Position numbers and translations under genes: made by a program. 30,386 bases of DNA from JAJFFW01 sp963922595. Its GTDB lineage: Bacteria; Pseudomonadota; Alphaproteobacteria; Caulobacterales; Parvularculaceae. The notes under the pieces were generated by a model. It had not been told where the DNA came from, did no database searches, and saw only the letters and a program-made list of their open reading frames with translations. Below are positions 16,335-24,169 of this stretch, piece after piece (the first letter of the stretch is position 1; every line of letters begins with the position of its first letter). The DNA is taken from positions 1 to 30,386 of the forward strand of contig CAWUIM010000037.1 in the NCBI GenBank assembly GCA_963922595.1, read 5' to 3'.

Positions 16335-17865
16335 CGCGCCATTCCTGTGTGAAACCGCCGCGAAACTCGCCCGCGCCAAACGCGCCCAGCGCCTTAACCA
16401 TCAGACCGCCTTCGCACCCCGCGCCCTAAACGAAGAGTGCGGGGTTTTTGGTGTTATCGGCACGCCGGACGCAGCAGCGCTGACGGCGCTGGGGCTCCAT
16501 GCCCTGCAACACCGCGGACAGGAAGCAGCGGGCGTCACCTCTGTCGAAGAAGGCGGACGCTTTCATTCAGAACGACAGCTGGGGCTCGTCGCCGATAATT
16601 TCTCAGACAAGGAAACGCTTGAACGGCTCGTCGGCAACGCCGCGATTGGGCACACACGATATTCCACGCAAGGCGGCACCGTCCTGCGCAATGTCCAACC
16701 GCTTTACGCCGACCTCGCCCGCGGCGGCATCGCCATCGCGCACAATGGCAATCTGACGAACTCCAAAGTGCTGCGCGCGGAACTTGTCCGCCATGGCTGC
16801 ATCTTCCAGTCGACCTCAGATTCTGAACTCTTCCTGCAGCTCACGGCGCGCTCGCACCAGATCTCCCTTGTGGACAAGCTGATCGACAGTCTGAAACAGG
16901 TGGAAGGCGCCTACGCGCTCACGGTTCTGACGCAAGATGCGCTGATCGGCGCGCGCGACCCCATCGGCATTCGCCCGCTGATCCTCGGTGACCTCAATGG
17001 CTGCCCGATCCTCGCGTCAGAGACCTGCGCCCTTGATCTGATCGGCGCGAAATTTGTTCGCGACGTGCGCCCCGGCGAGGTTGTTGTCTGTCTGGCGGAC
17101 GGCTCGGTAGAGAGCCGGCAGGTCTTTCAGGAACGCGATCATGCACGGCCGTGCATCTTCGAGCTCATTTATTTCGCGCGCCCGAATTCGATCGTGGACG
17201 GAAAAAGCGTCTATCAAATTCGCAAAAGGCTCGGCAAACAACTGGCGCGGGAAGCGCCCTGCGATGCGGACATCGTCTCGCCGATTCCTGATTCCGGCGT
17301 CGCCGCGGCCATCGGCTATGCGCAAAAGTCAAAGCTGCCCTACGAGATGGCGCTGATCCGCTCGCACTTTGTGGGCCGCACTTTCATTGAGCCGCAGCAA
17401 AAGATCAGGGAAGCCGGCGTCGCGCGCAAACACTCGCCGAACCGCGGGCTTATCGAGGGCAAGCGGGTCGTTCTCATCGACGACTCCGTGGTGCGAGGCA
17501 CCACGTCTCGCAAGATTACGCAAATGATGCGTAACGCCGGCGCGAAAGAGGTGCATCTGCGTGTGGCCTGCCCGCCGATCGTGCATCCTGACTTTTACGG
17601 CATCGACACGCCCTCGCGTGACCAACTGATGGCGGCCGACAAATCCGTTGAGGAAATGCGCGACGAAATCGGATGCGACAGCCTCGCCTTCCTGTCGCTC
17701 GACGGACTTTATGCGGCCATGGGCAAAGGCCCGCGGGACGATGACGCGCCAGCGTTCACCGACCATTGCTTCACCGGCGATTATCCGACGCGCCTTGTCG
17801 ATCAGAACGAGGCCGAGCGTAACGCGATGATCGAGCAGCTGTCGTTCCTGGCGGAAAGCAGCTGA
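16324..17865 (+). CDS. purF: Amidophosphoribosyltransferase
   Basis: 513 residues from GTG, with GAGGA eight bases upstream inside cvpA. It catalyses the first committed step of purine synthesis: PRPP plus glutamine to phosphoribosylamine. N-terminal glutaminase domain with the nucleophile Cys39 in EECGVFGV, preceded by a 38-residue leader. If the protein is processed as in the Bacillus-type enzymes, this leader would be a propeptide cut to free the Cys. LHALQHRGQEAAG and GHTRYSTQG are the other glutaminase marks. The C-terminal phosphoribosyltransferase domain has the PRPP loop VVLIDDSVVRGTT at 382-394. Cys residues in CPPIVHPDFYGID and EIGCDSLAFLS fit the Fe-S-containing subclass. Ends the cvpA-purF unit. 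Confidence 0.97.
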   Translation: MASNAPFLCETAAKLARAKRAQRLNHQTAFAPRALNEECGVFGVIGTPDAAALTALGLHALQHRGQEAAGVTSVEEGGRFHSERQLGLVADNFSDKETLERLVGNAAIGHTRYSTQGGTVLRNVQPLYADLARGGIAIAHNGNLTNSKVLRAELVRHGCIFQSTSDSELFLQLTARSHQISLVDKLIDSLKQVEGAYALTVLTQDALIGARDPIGIRPLILGDLNGCPILASETCALDLIGAKFVRDVRPGEVVVCLADGSVESRQVFQERDHARPCIFELIYFARPNSIVDGKSVYQIRKRLGKQLAREAPCDADIVSPIPDSGVAAAIGYAQKSKLPYEMALIRSHFVGRTFIEPQQKIREAGVARKHSPNRGLIEGKRVVLIDDSVVRGTTSRKITQMMRNAGAKEVHLRVACPPIVHPDFYGIDTPSRDQLMAADKSVEEMRDEIGCDSLAFLSLDGLYAAMGKGPRDDDAPAFTDHCFTGDYPTRLVDQNEAERNAMIEQLSFLAESS

Positions 17866-17871
17866 TACCTT

Positions 17872-17887
17872 GGCGCTCAGCGGCGCC
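17872..17887. terminator. Weak hairpin between convergent purF and DUF2306 genes
   Basis: GGCGC, six-base loop, GCGCC, between the two converging stop codons. No T-run follows on either strand, so it may be a stem that only helps mRNA stability. Confidence 0.3.
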
Positions 17888-18714
17888 TAAATCAGCCGCG
17901 GCAGCCACATGCCCATTGCCGCTGCGAAAACGCCGACCCCTGTCACCACGGATGCGGCGACAACAAGCAACGACACGGCGACATTCAGCCCAAGCTCATT
18001 CCTGTCCTGAGCAATGAAATAAGCCTGAAGCACGGCCAACGGGACGGCCATCTGACCGAAATAGATAAACGTGATGAACGGGCCGCGAAACGTCTCAGGA
18101 TCGATCCCGACGCCGCCGGTCGTCAAAAACCAGAACATCAATCCGATGCGGAAAAACCAGACGGCGCCGACGACCATGAAAAGCCGCATCGCCCACCGCC
18201 GGTGCCGATCGATATCGCGGCGCACGGCGAAATAAAACGCCGCGCTTGCGAACAAAAAGATCAGCACGGCGTCGAGACTGATCGCGAGGTGGCCGGTTAG
18301 CCCACCTGGCACGCCGCGCGTCCAAACCAGATGAAGCCCCGCAATGCTCGTTAGGACGGCGGTGACCATGTAAAGGCGGCCTACATTCCTGTGGAAACCC
18401 GGAAAGCGATTTCGGAGTTGAGGCGTTAGCTGCAGCGGCCCCGCACCAATGATAATAATCGCGATCAACACATGGGCGACAATGGCGAGATTACCGACCA
18501 TGTCTCCGGGCACATAACCGTCGGGCACGTTGGTGTCGTCCATGCCGGGCAAGCCCTTCGCCGCCAGCGTCGGGATGTAATGCGCCGCCACGTAGAATGC
18601 GAATATCCACTGGCCGAGCGCCGCAACGAGAAACCAGAGAACGCCCGAATATTGAAGCATCGCCGCGGACCATCCCCGCGACCTCAAGAACGGCGTCTCA
18701 ATTGTTGTCGTCAT
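17887..18714 (-). CDS. DUF2306-type seven-helix membrane protein
   Basis: 275 residues from ATG at 18714; AAGGA nine bases upstream supports this start over the open frame upstream, which overlaps the AraC-type gene. Seven hydrophobic segments (roughly 23-47, 74-92, 116-134, 142-163, 178-200, 214-235, 250-270). Conserved-type histidines: His81 in a membrane segment, HRNVGRLY (His108) and HRRWAMR (His171), as in the predicted membrane family DUF2306, some members of which may bind haem. Function unknown. It is divergent from a membrane-bound AraC-type regulator, which likely controls it. Confidence 0.82.
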   Translation of the reverse strand: MTTTIETPFLRSRGWSAAMLQYSGVLWFLVAALGQWIFAFYVAAHYIPTLAAKGLPGMDDTNVPDGYVPGDMVGNLAIVAHVLIAIIIIGAGPLQLTPQLRNRFPGFHRNVGRLYMVTAVLTSIAGLHLVWTRGVPGGLTGHLAISLDAVLIFLFASAAFYFAVRRDIDRHRRWAMRLFMVVGAVWFFRIGLMFWFLTTGGVGIDPETFRGPFITFIYFGQMAVPLAVLQAYFIAQDRNELGLNVAVSLLVVAASVVTGVGVFAAAMGMWLPRLI

Positions 18715-18876
18715 TGGTTTCGTTCCTTTACAGGCGCGCACATGGCCCAGATGCCCCGACAAGGGGAGATCGCTCGACGAGCAGCGGGCGTTCGGCGCGC
18801 TTTGCGCCCGCTTCGTCGCGGCCGCGATTGACGCTGCGGCCTTCCTCAAGAAAACTCTGACCGGGCGCGCTTTCTC

Positions 18877-18894
18877 GCCATTTTGGAAAACGGC
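18877..18894. promoter_or_regulatory. Imperfect 18-base palindrome in the divergent promoter region
   Basis: GCCATTTT against AAAACGGC around a central GG, one mismatched pair. It lies between the divergent DUF2306 and AraC-type genes, 75 bases before the regulator's start, and adjoins a second dyad. Candidate operator. Elsewhere in this 254-base gap I see only a GGCGC/GCGCC dyad near 18800. Confidence 0.35.
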
Positions 18895-18906
18895 CAGATT
18901 TTCTGG
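18894..18906. promoter_or_regulatory. Small palindrome CCAGA-TTT-TCTGG
   Basis: Five-base perfect arms directly beside the 18-base dyad. The two together could form a tandem binding site for the AraC-type protein or another regulator. Short, so chance is possible. Confidence 0.25.
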
Positions 18907-18968
18907 CGTATTTTTCGCGGGAGCGACGCCAGATCGACAGCGGCGTGCGCTGATGCGGGAGCAAAGAG

Positions 18969-20054
18969 ATGACAGCAACACAAACCTATCGCTGGCGCGC
19001 GCAACCAGCGCTGTCAGGCGCCGTCACCGCGTTGATCGACAAGACGCGCAGCGCAACCGGCGCCCCGCCGCCCTTTATTATCGCCTGGTGGTGTTTCGCC
19101 GCCGCGGTGTCAGCGTCAAATATCCTGCATTTTTTTCCAACCCTCCCCGCGCCGGCGACCTACCTGCTCGCGGTCGCGGGCTCGGCCGGTTGCGCATGGG
19201 GCTGGCTGATGGCGCGCACGCTCTTTCGCCCGGCGCACAAAATTGAACGGTGGGCGTTCATCGTTGTCGCAGGGGTTTTGATTGTTGAAGCCTCATGGAC
19301 GTTGATCGGCATGCACGCGGCGGCGCCGCCAATGACCGAGGCGTACAGGATTGCCGGCAACGCCGCCGCCCTTGTCTGTATCTCGGCGCTGTTTCTGGTG
19401 TTGTTTGAAGCCGTATCCGGGTTCAACGGTGACCTTGCGCCGTCCGAACGCCGCTTTCGTCTCCAGTTTATCGCCGGTTATGGCGTCTTAATTATCGTCT
19501 CCATGGTGTGGGCGATGAATGCGCCGGAAGGAACCTTTGCCGGACATTGGCAGGACGCCGCCCTCGCCGGATGCGGGTTCGGCGCCATTATTCTCTCGCG
19601 GCTCGCCGTCAATTTTCGGCTGAACAATCCTTTGCCCGTCGCCGTCCTGAAAGCACGCCGCGCGCCTTCGGCCGTCGCAGACGATGAGAGGCTGACGCGG
19701 CTTATTCTGGAGACGATTGCCGACGACGCGGTCTTCACAACGCCAAACCTGAAAGTGGCGGCGTTCGCCGACATGCTCGGCGAACAGGAATATAAGGTGA
19801 CCCAGTGCGTCACGGGCGCGCTCAACTATCGAAACTTCAACCAACTGGTGAACGAACATCGCATCTGCCGCGCCAGATCAATGCTGTCAACGATGCAGCA
19901 TGACCATGAGTCCATTCTCACGATCGCCTATGGATGCGGCTTTAACTCCATCGGCCCTTTCAACCGCGCCTTCAAGCAAGAGACCGGCATGACGCCAAGC
20001 GAATTTCGCGCCTCAGCCAAACGGGAGCGATCCGGGCCGGCGCCGGTCTGTTAA
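18969..20054 (+). CDS. Membrane-embedded AraC family transcriptional regulator
   Basis: 361 residues; ATG at 18969 with GGGAG six bases upstream. The first 215 residues hold about six hydrophobic segments (for example PPFIIAWWCFAAAVSASNIL, YLLAVAGSAGCAWGWLMA, WAFIVVAGVLIVEASWTLIG, GNAAALVCISALFLVLFEAV). The last 100 form the AraC/XylS DNA-binding domain: the first helix-turn-helix around LKVAAFADMLGEQEYKVTQCV and the signature ILTIAYGCGFNSIGPFNRAFKQETGMTPSEFR in the second. Such membrane-anchored regulators sense an envelope or lipid-soluble signal; the ligand is unknown. Divergent from the DUF2306 gene, its most likely target. Confidence 0.9.
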   Translation: MTATQTYRWRAQPALSGAVTALIDKTRSATGAPPPFIIAWWCFAAAVSASNILHFFPTLPAPATYLLAVAGSAGCAWGWLMARTLFRPAHKIERWAFIVVAGVLIVEASWTLIGMHAAAPPMTEAYRIAGNAAALVCISALFLVLFEAVSGFNGDLAPSERRFRLQFIAGYGVLIIVSMVWAMNAPEGTFAGHWQDAALAGCGFGAIILSRLAVNFRLNNPLPVAVLKARRAPSAVADDERLTRLILETIADDAVFTTPNLKVAAFADMLGEQEYKVTQCVTGALNYRNFNQLVNEHRICRARSMLSTMQHDHESILTIAYGCGFNSIGPFNRAFKQETGMTPSEFRASAKRERSGPAPVC

Positions 20055-20073
20055 CAGCAGAAGATCGAACGTC

Positions 20074-20940
20074 TTAGCTAGAAAATCCGTGCAAGGATTC
20101 TCTCCGCTTCGCGAGGCGGTCAATTTCCAATAACTCTCCGACAAATTTTTCCAGGAGCCCCATCGGAATCATGTTCGGTCCGTCTGACGGCGCCTTGTCA
20201 GGATCGGGGTGCGTTTCCGCAAATACGCCTGCGACGCCGACGGCCACAGCGGCGCGCGCAAGCGTCGGCACGAATTCGCGCTGACCGCCGGAGGTTGCGC
20301 CTTGCCCGCCCGGCTGTTGCACTGAATGGGTCGCGTCAAAGATCACGGGACAGCCCGTTTCGCGCGCCATCGTCGGCACGCTGCGGAAGTCCGAGACCAG
20401 CGTATTATATCCGAAACTTGCGCCGCGCTCCGTAACGAGAATGTCTGCGCTGCCCGCGGTGGATATTTTCGCGACCACGTTTTTCATGTCCCAGGGCGCC
20501 AGGAACTGACCCTTCTTCACCTTGACCACGCGACCGGTCTTTGCAGCCGCCTCCAGCAAATCCGTCTGCCGGCATAAAAACGCCGGGATCTGCAGAATAT
20601 CGACCGCCTCGCTCACTGGGCCGCACTGATCGCGCTCGTGGACATCCGTCACCACCGCAAGCCCAAGGGTTTCGCGAATTTCGGCGAAAACGGGCAACGC
20701 CTGCGCAAGCCCGACCCCGCGCGCCGACGACGCGCTTGTTCTGTTCGCTTTATCGAAAGAGGTCTTGTAGACAAGGCCGACCCCAAGCCGCTCGGCAATT
20801 TCTTTCAACGCGCCGGCGCATTCGAGCGCGTGGTCCCGGCTTTCCATGGCGCAAGGGCCGGCGATCAACGTCAGCGCCCGGTCATTGGCAATTTTGAGCC
20901 CGCCCTGCGCGATCTCCACAACAGAATTGGGGACGACCAT
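20074..20940 (-). CDS. kdsA: 3-deoxy-8-phosphooctulonate synthase (KDO-8-P synthase)
   Basis: 288 residues. Condenses arabinose-5-phosphate with phosphoenolpyruvate to KDO-8-phosphate, for the inner core of LPS. Marks: IAGPCAMESRD near the N-terminus, KTSFDKANRTS, VTDVHERDQ, KKGQFLAPWDMKN, DATHSVQQPGG and ETHPDPDKAPSDGPNM. Cys30 stands where the metal-independent E. coli enzyme has Asn26, which points to the metal-dependent class. ATG at 20940 follows AAGGAGG by eight bases. Divergent from kdsD, which makes its substrate, with 78 bases between. Confidence 0.96.
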   Translation of the reverse strand: MVVPNSVVEIAQGGLKIANDRALTLIAGPCAMESRDHALECAGALKEIAERLGVGLVYKTSFDKANRTSASSARGVGLAQALPVFAEIRETLGLAVVTDVHERDQCGPVSEAVDILQIPAFLCRQTDLLEAAAKTGRVVKVKKGQFLAPWDMKNVVAKISTAGSADILVTERGASFGYNTLVSDFRSVPTMARETGCPVIFDATHSVQQPGGQGATSGGQREFVPTLARAAVAVGVAGVFAETHPDPDKAPSDGPNMIPMGLLEKFVGELLEIDRLAKRRESLHGFSS

Positions 20941-20948
20941 GCGCCGCG

Positions 20949-20955
20949 CCTCCTT
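20949..20955 (-). promoter_or_regulatory. Strong Shine-Dalgarno site of kdsA
   Basis: Reads AAGGAGG on the minus strand, eight bases before the ATG. It settles the start and suggests efficient translation. Confidence 0.75.
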
Positions 20956-21018
20956 AATGATATTTTGTTTTCCGACACCTTATCTGTCATCAAAGGCAAA
21001 TGAAACAAGAGAGCCGCC

Positions 21019-21972
21019 ATGACCTCCCATATTAAAACCGCGCGCGAGGTGCTCGATCTGGAAATCGCCGGACTGCAGGCGCTGCATAGAAGCCTCGGTG
21101 ACACCTTTGATGAATGCATCGCCCTGCTCACCGGCGCAAAAGGCAAAGTGGTCGTGACTGGGATGGGCAAGTCCGGGCACGTGGCAAAAAAGATCGCCGC
21201 AACGTTTTCATCCACCGGCGCGGCCTCTTTGTTTGTACACCCCGCAGAAGCGAGCCATGGCGATCTCGGCATGGTTGGGCGCGATGACGTTGTGTTAGCG
21301 CTGTCGAAATCCGGCGAGACGCAGGAATTGCAGGCGTTGCTTAGCCATTGCGCGCGATTTTCGATCCCGCTTGCGGCGATGACCTTCGTCGCGCCGTCAA
21401 CGCTCGCGGACCATGCGAACGTGACGCTTCTCTTGCCGGACGCCGCGGAAGCCTGCGGCGAAACCCGGGCCCCCACCACCTCCACCACCATGATGATGGC
21501 GGCGGGCGACGCGCTCGCGGTTGCGCTTCTTCGCCAGAAGGGGTTCACCGCAAGCGACTTTCAAGGGTTTCACCCGGGCGGCAATCTCGGCGCCGCATTG
21601 CGCCGCGTCGGCGACTTGATGCACGGACCGGAGAGGACGCCGATTGCACCGCAAGAGGCCCCGCTCAATGAGGCTGTCGATATCCTCGACGCCGGCGGCT
21701 TCGGTTGCGTCGGTCTGGTGGACGAGAACGGCGCCTTGCAAGGCATCATCACTGACGGCGATCTGCGCCGCGGCTTCAGCGATCTACAAGGCGACGAACG
21801 CGCCCGTGACGTGATGACAAGAAATCCAAAGACGGTGCGTCCGGATACGCTCGCAGGCGATGCGCTTGCGATCCTGAGCGAAGGGAAGATTACGGCGCTC
21901 TTTGTGTTGGAGGACGAACGGCCTGTGGGCCTGCTCCACGTGCATGACTGCCTGTCGACGGGTATCCTCTAA
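21019..21972 (+). CDS. kdsD: Arabinose-5-phosphate isomerase
   Basis: 317 residues. Interconverts ribulose-5-phosphate and arabinose-5-phosphate, the first step of Kdo synthesis. N-terminal SIS domain with VVVTGMGKSGHVAKKIAATF (Lys51), FVHPAEASHGDLGMV, LSKSGETQE and GFHPGGNLG, all family marks. Two C-terminal CBS domains, about 205-260 and 265-317 (MTRNPKTVRPDTLAGDALAI), as in the full-length KdsD/KpsF form; the length is close to the usual 320-330. Divergent from kdsA. KpsF of capsule clusters is a close relative, but the kdsA neighbour favours a housekeeping LPS role. Confidence 0.95.
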   Translation: MTSHIKTAREVLDLEIAGLQALHRSLGDTFDECIALLTGAKGKVVVTGMGKSGHVAKKIAATFSSTGAASLFVHPAEASHGDLGMVGRDDVVLALSKSGETQELQALLSHCARFSIPLAAMTFVAPSTLADHANVTLLLPDAAEACGETRAPTTSTTMMMAAGDALAVALLRQKGFTASDFQGFHPGGNLGAALRRVGDLMHGPERTPIAPQEAPLNEAVDILDAGGFGCVGLVDENGALQGIITDGDLRRGFSDLQGDERARDVMTRNPKTVRPDTLAGDALAILSEGKITALFVLEDERPVGLLHVHDCLSTGIL

Positions 21973-21985
21973 GTGAATGACAGGC

Positions 21986-22639
21986 CTAAAACCGCCGGCG
22001 GCGCAATAGGCTGCTGAGCGGCGACGCTTTCGCGGTCTCACCGGCGGCATCGCGATCAGCCAGATCGTGCTCTGACAACGCGCCGTCCAGTTCCGTGGAC
22101 GGAACGCCTTGCCCCACGAATGCGGGCGCCTTCAATAAGCTTTCCTTGCCGTCGACGAACGACAACGTATTATCGCCCGCCTTTGGAACAGATTGTGCTG
22201 CTTTAGGATCGACCGCCACTCCGGCCTCGGAAGACGCGCCTTCGGCCGGCGCGTCCGTTTCCGCGCTTTGCACTGTCGCGACATCATTCGCCGGTTCAGC
22301 CTCATCATCGCTCGCCGCCAGATTCGCCGGCACGCTCGCCGATACGGCGCCCTCAATCGGGGCGGTCATCGGCGCGCGCTTGTTCTGCGCTGTCGCCTCA
22401 ACTTGCGCCGTCAAACGCCGAACCTCGACCGCGAGATCTTCGGCGGATTTGAAATAGGCCTGCGCTTCGCCGCGGGCGTCGCGCGCGGCGATCGCTGAAC
22501 GGAACGCCATGATGCAGAAGACGCAGGAAAGAATGAAGAACAGCACGGTGCCGCCGAGCAGCGCCACCTGAGCCACAAAAAAATCCTGATCGACGAACTC
22601 CCCGAGCCCGGACATCGATAGGAGGCCTTCAATACTCAT
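21986..22639 (-). CDS. Single-pass membrane protein of unknown function
   Basis: 217 residues; ATG at 22639 with AAGGG eight bases upstream. One membrane helix (about 23-46), then a helical, possibly coiled-coil stretch (47-85) and a long acidic, Ala/Asp/Glu/Pro-rich, probably disordered part, ending in a basic RRRRF tail. Not recognised. Composition of the second half is low in complexity but the frame and start look real. Converges with kdsD (13-base gap) and is divergent from the photolyase gene. Confidence 0.7.
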   Translation of the reverse strand: MSIEGLLSMSGLGEFVDQDFFVAQVALLGGTVLFFILSCVFCIMAFRSAIAARDARGEAQAYFKSAEDLAVEVRRLTAQVEATAQNKRAPMTAPIEGAVSASVPANLAASDDEAEPANDVATVQSAETDAPAEGASSEAGVAVDPKAAQSVPKAGDNTLSFVDGKESLLKAPAFVGQGVPSTELDGALSEHDLADRDAAGETAKASPLSSLLRRRRF

Positions 22640-22717
22640 CGCCCAACCCTTGTTAGATGCGTTATAACTTATCGTTTTCCAGCAATCCGGTCCAGCGCTG
22701 AAGGCGTAAATAACGCT

Positions 22718-24160
22718 ATGAATTCAAATCCAATTATCGTCCTCTTGCGACGCGACCTGCGCCTTGAGGACAACCCCGCTCTTTATTACGCACGCGAGAC
22801 GGGAAACCCCATTCTGCCCGTCTTCATTCTGGATGAATCCGAGGACTTCGCGCCGGGAGCCGCCGCCCTCTGGTGGCTCCACCATTCGCTCGCCGATCTC
22901 TCCGCCTCGATTGAAAAGGCGGGGACGCAGCTTGTGTTGAGGCGCGGCGATACCGCAGACCAGATCCTTCAGATCGTCGGCGAGACTGGCGCGCATGGCG
23001 TTTACTGGAACCGGCGTTATGCAAGCGCTCATGTGGAGGCCGACAAGAAACTAAAAAAACGCCTGCAGGACGACGGGATCGATGTGCAATCGTTCAATGG
23101 CGCGCTTTTGCGCGAGCCATGGGAACTAAAGACGGGTTCAGGCGGTCATTTCCGCGTCTTCACACCCATGTGGCGCGCGCTTCAGAAAGCCGCGCCCGCT
23201 CGCGACGAGCCCTTGCCGGGTTTGCGCAAAATCGAAGGGCCGGAAACATATCCTCCGTCGGACACGCTGGACGATTGGTCGCTCCTACCCACTAAGCCGA
23301 ATTGGGCCGCCGCGTTCGCCGACCAGTGGACGCCCGGTGAACGCGGCGCGGCGAAAAAGCTGAGAGCTTTCCTCGATAACGCCGTCGCCGCATATGGCGA
23401 CGACCGCAATCGCCCTGACCTGACGGGCACATCGCGCCTGTCGCCGCATATCGCCTTCGGTGAGATCAGCCCTTTGCAAATCTGGATGACGGTGAAAGAC
23501 CGGATCGCGAGCGGCGACATTCCCGAAGGCGAGGCGATGACATTCCTGTCGGAGATAGCCTGGCGGGAATTCTCCCACGTGTTGCTTTATCACTACGAGC
23601 ACCTGCGCACCGAGCCGCTGCAGGAGAAATTCGCGAAGTTCCCGTGGCGAGAAAATGAACCGGATCTGGAAGCCTGGCGACGCGGACGGACCGGATACCC
23701 GATCGTGGACGCTGGCATGCGAGAGCTATGGGAAACCGGCTGGATGCACAATCGTGTACGGATGATTGTGGGAAGCTTCCTTGTTAAGCATCTGCTTTCA
23801 CCCTGGCAACACGGTGAGGCATGGTTTTGGGACACCCTTGTGGATGCGGACCCGGCCAATAACTCGGCCAGTTGGCAGTGGATCGCGGGCTGCGGCGCCG
23901 ATGCGGCGCCCTATTTCCGCATCTTCAATCCGATCACTCAGGGCGAGAAATTCGACCCGGACGGCGCCTATACGCGAAAATGGGTCCCGGAAGTTGCGGG
24001 CCTTCCTAAAAAATACCTGCAAAAGCCATGGGAGGCGCCGGACGCCGTTTTGAAAGACGCCGGAATTGACCTCGGTCATACCTATCCGCGCCCGATCGTC
24101 GATCATGCTGCGGCGCGCCAAAGGGCGCTCGACGCTTTTGAAAGCACCAAACAAAGCTGA
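22718..24160 (+). CDS. phrB: Deoxyribodipyrimidine photolyase (class I CPD photolyase)
   Basis: 480 residues, normal for the family. N-terminal antenna-binding Rossmann domain (IIVLLRRDLRLEDNPAL), then the FAD-binding domain: GTSRLSPHIAFGEISP, FLSEIAWREFSHVLLYHYEH, GYPIVDAGMRELWETGWMHN, NNSASWQWIAGCGADAAPYF and RIFNPITQGEKFDPDGAYTR. It repairs UV-made cyclobutane pyrimidine dimers using blue light. Conserved Trp-rich electron path is present by eye. A cryptochrome role is possible but the intact photolyase motifs favour repair. Nine bases before cfa, so co-transcribed. Confidence 0.94.
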   Translation: MNSNPIIVLLRRDLRLEDNPALYYARETGNPILPVFILDESEDFAPGAAALWWLHHSLADLSASIEKAGTQLVLRRGDTADQILQIVGETGAHGVYWNRRYASAHVEADKKLKKRLQDDGIDVQSFNGALLREPWELKTGSGGHFRVFTPMWRALQKAAPARDEPLPGLRKIEGPETYPPSDTLDDWSLLPTKPNWAAAFADQWTPGERGAAKKLRAFLDNAVAAYGDDRNRPDLTGTSRLSPHIAFGEISPLQIWMTVKDRIASGDIPEGEAMTFLSEIAWREFSHVLLYHYEHLRTEPLQEKFAKFPWRENEPDLEAWRRGRTGYPIVDAGMRELWETGWMHNRVRMIVGSFLVKHLLSPWQHGEAWFWDTLVDADPANNSASWQWIAGCGADAAPYFRIFNPITQGEKFDPDGAYTRKWVPEVAGLPKKYLQKPWEAPDAVLKDAGIDLGHTYPRPIVDHAAARQRALDAFESTKQS

Positions 24161-24169
24161 TATGCTTCG

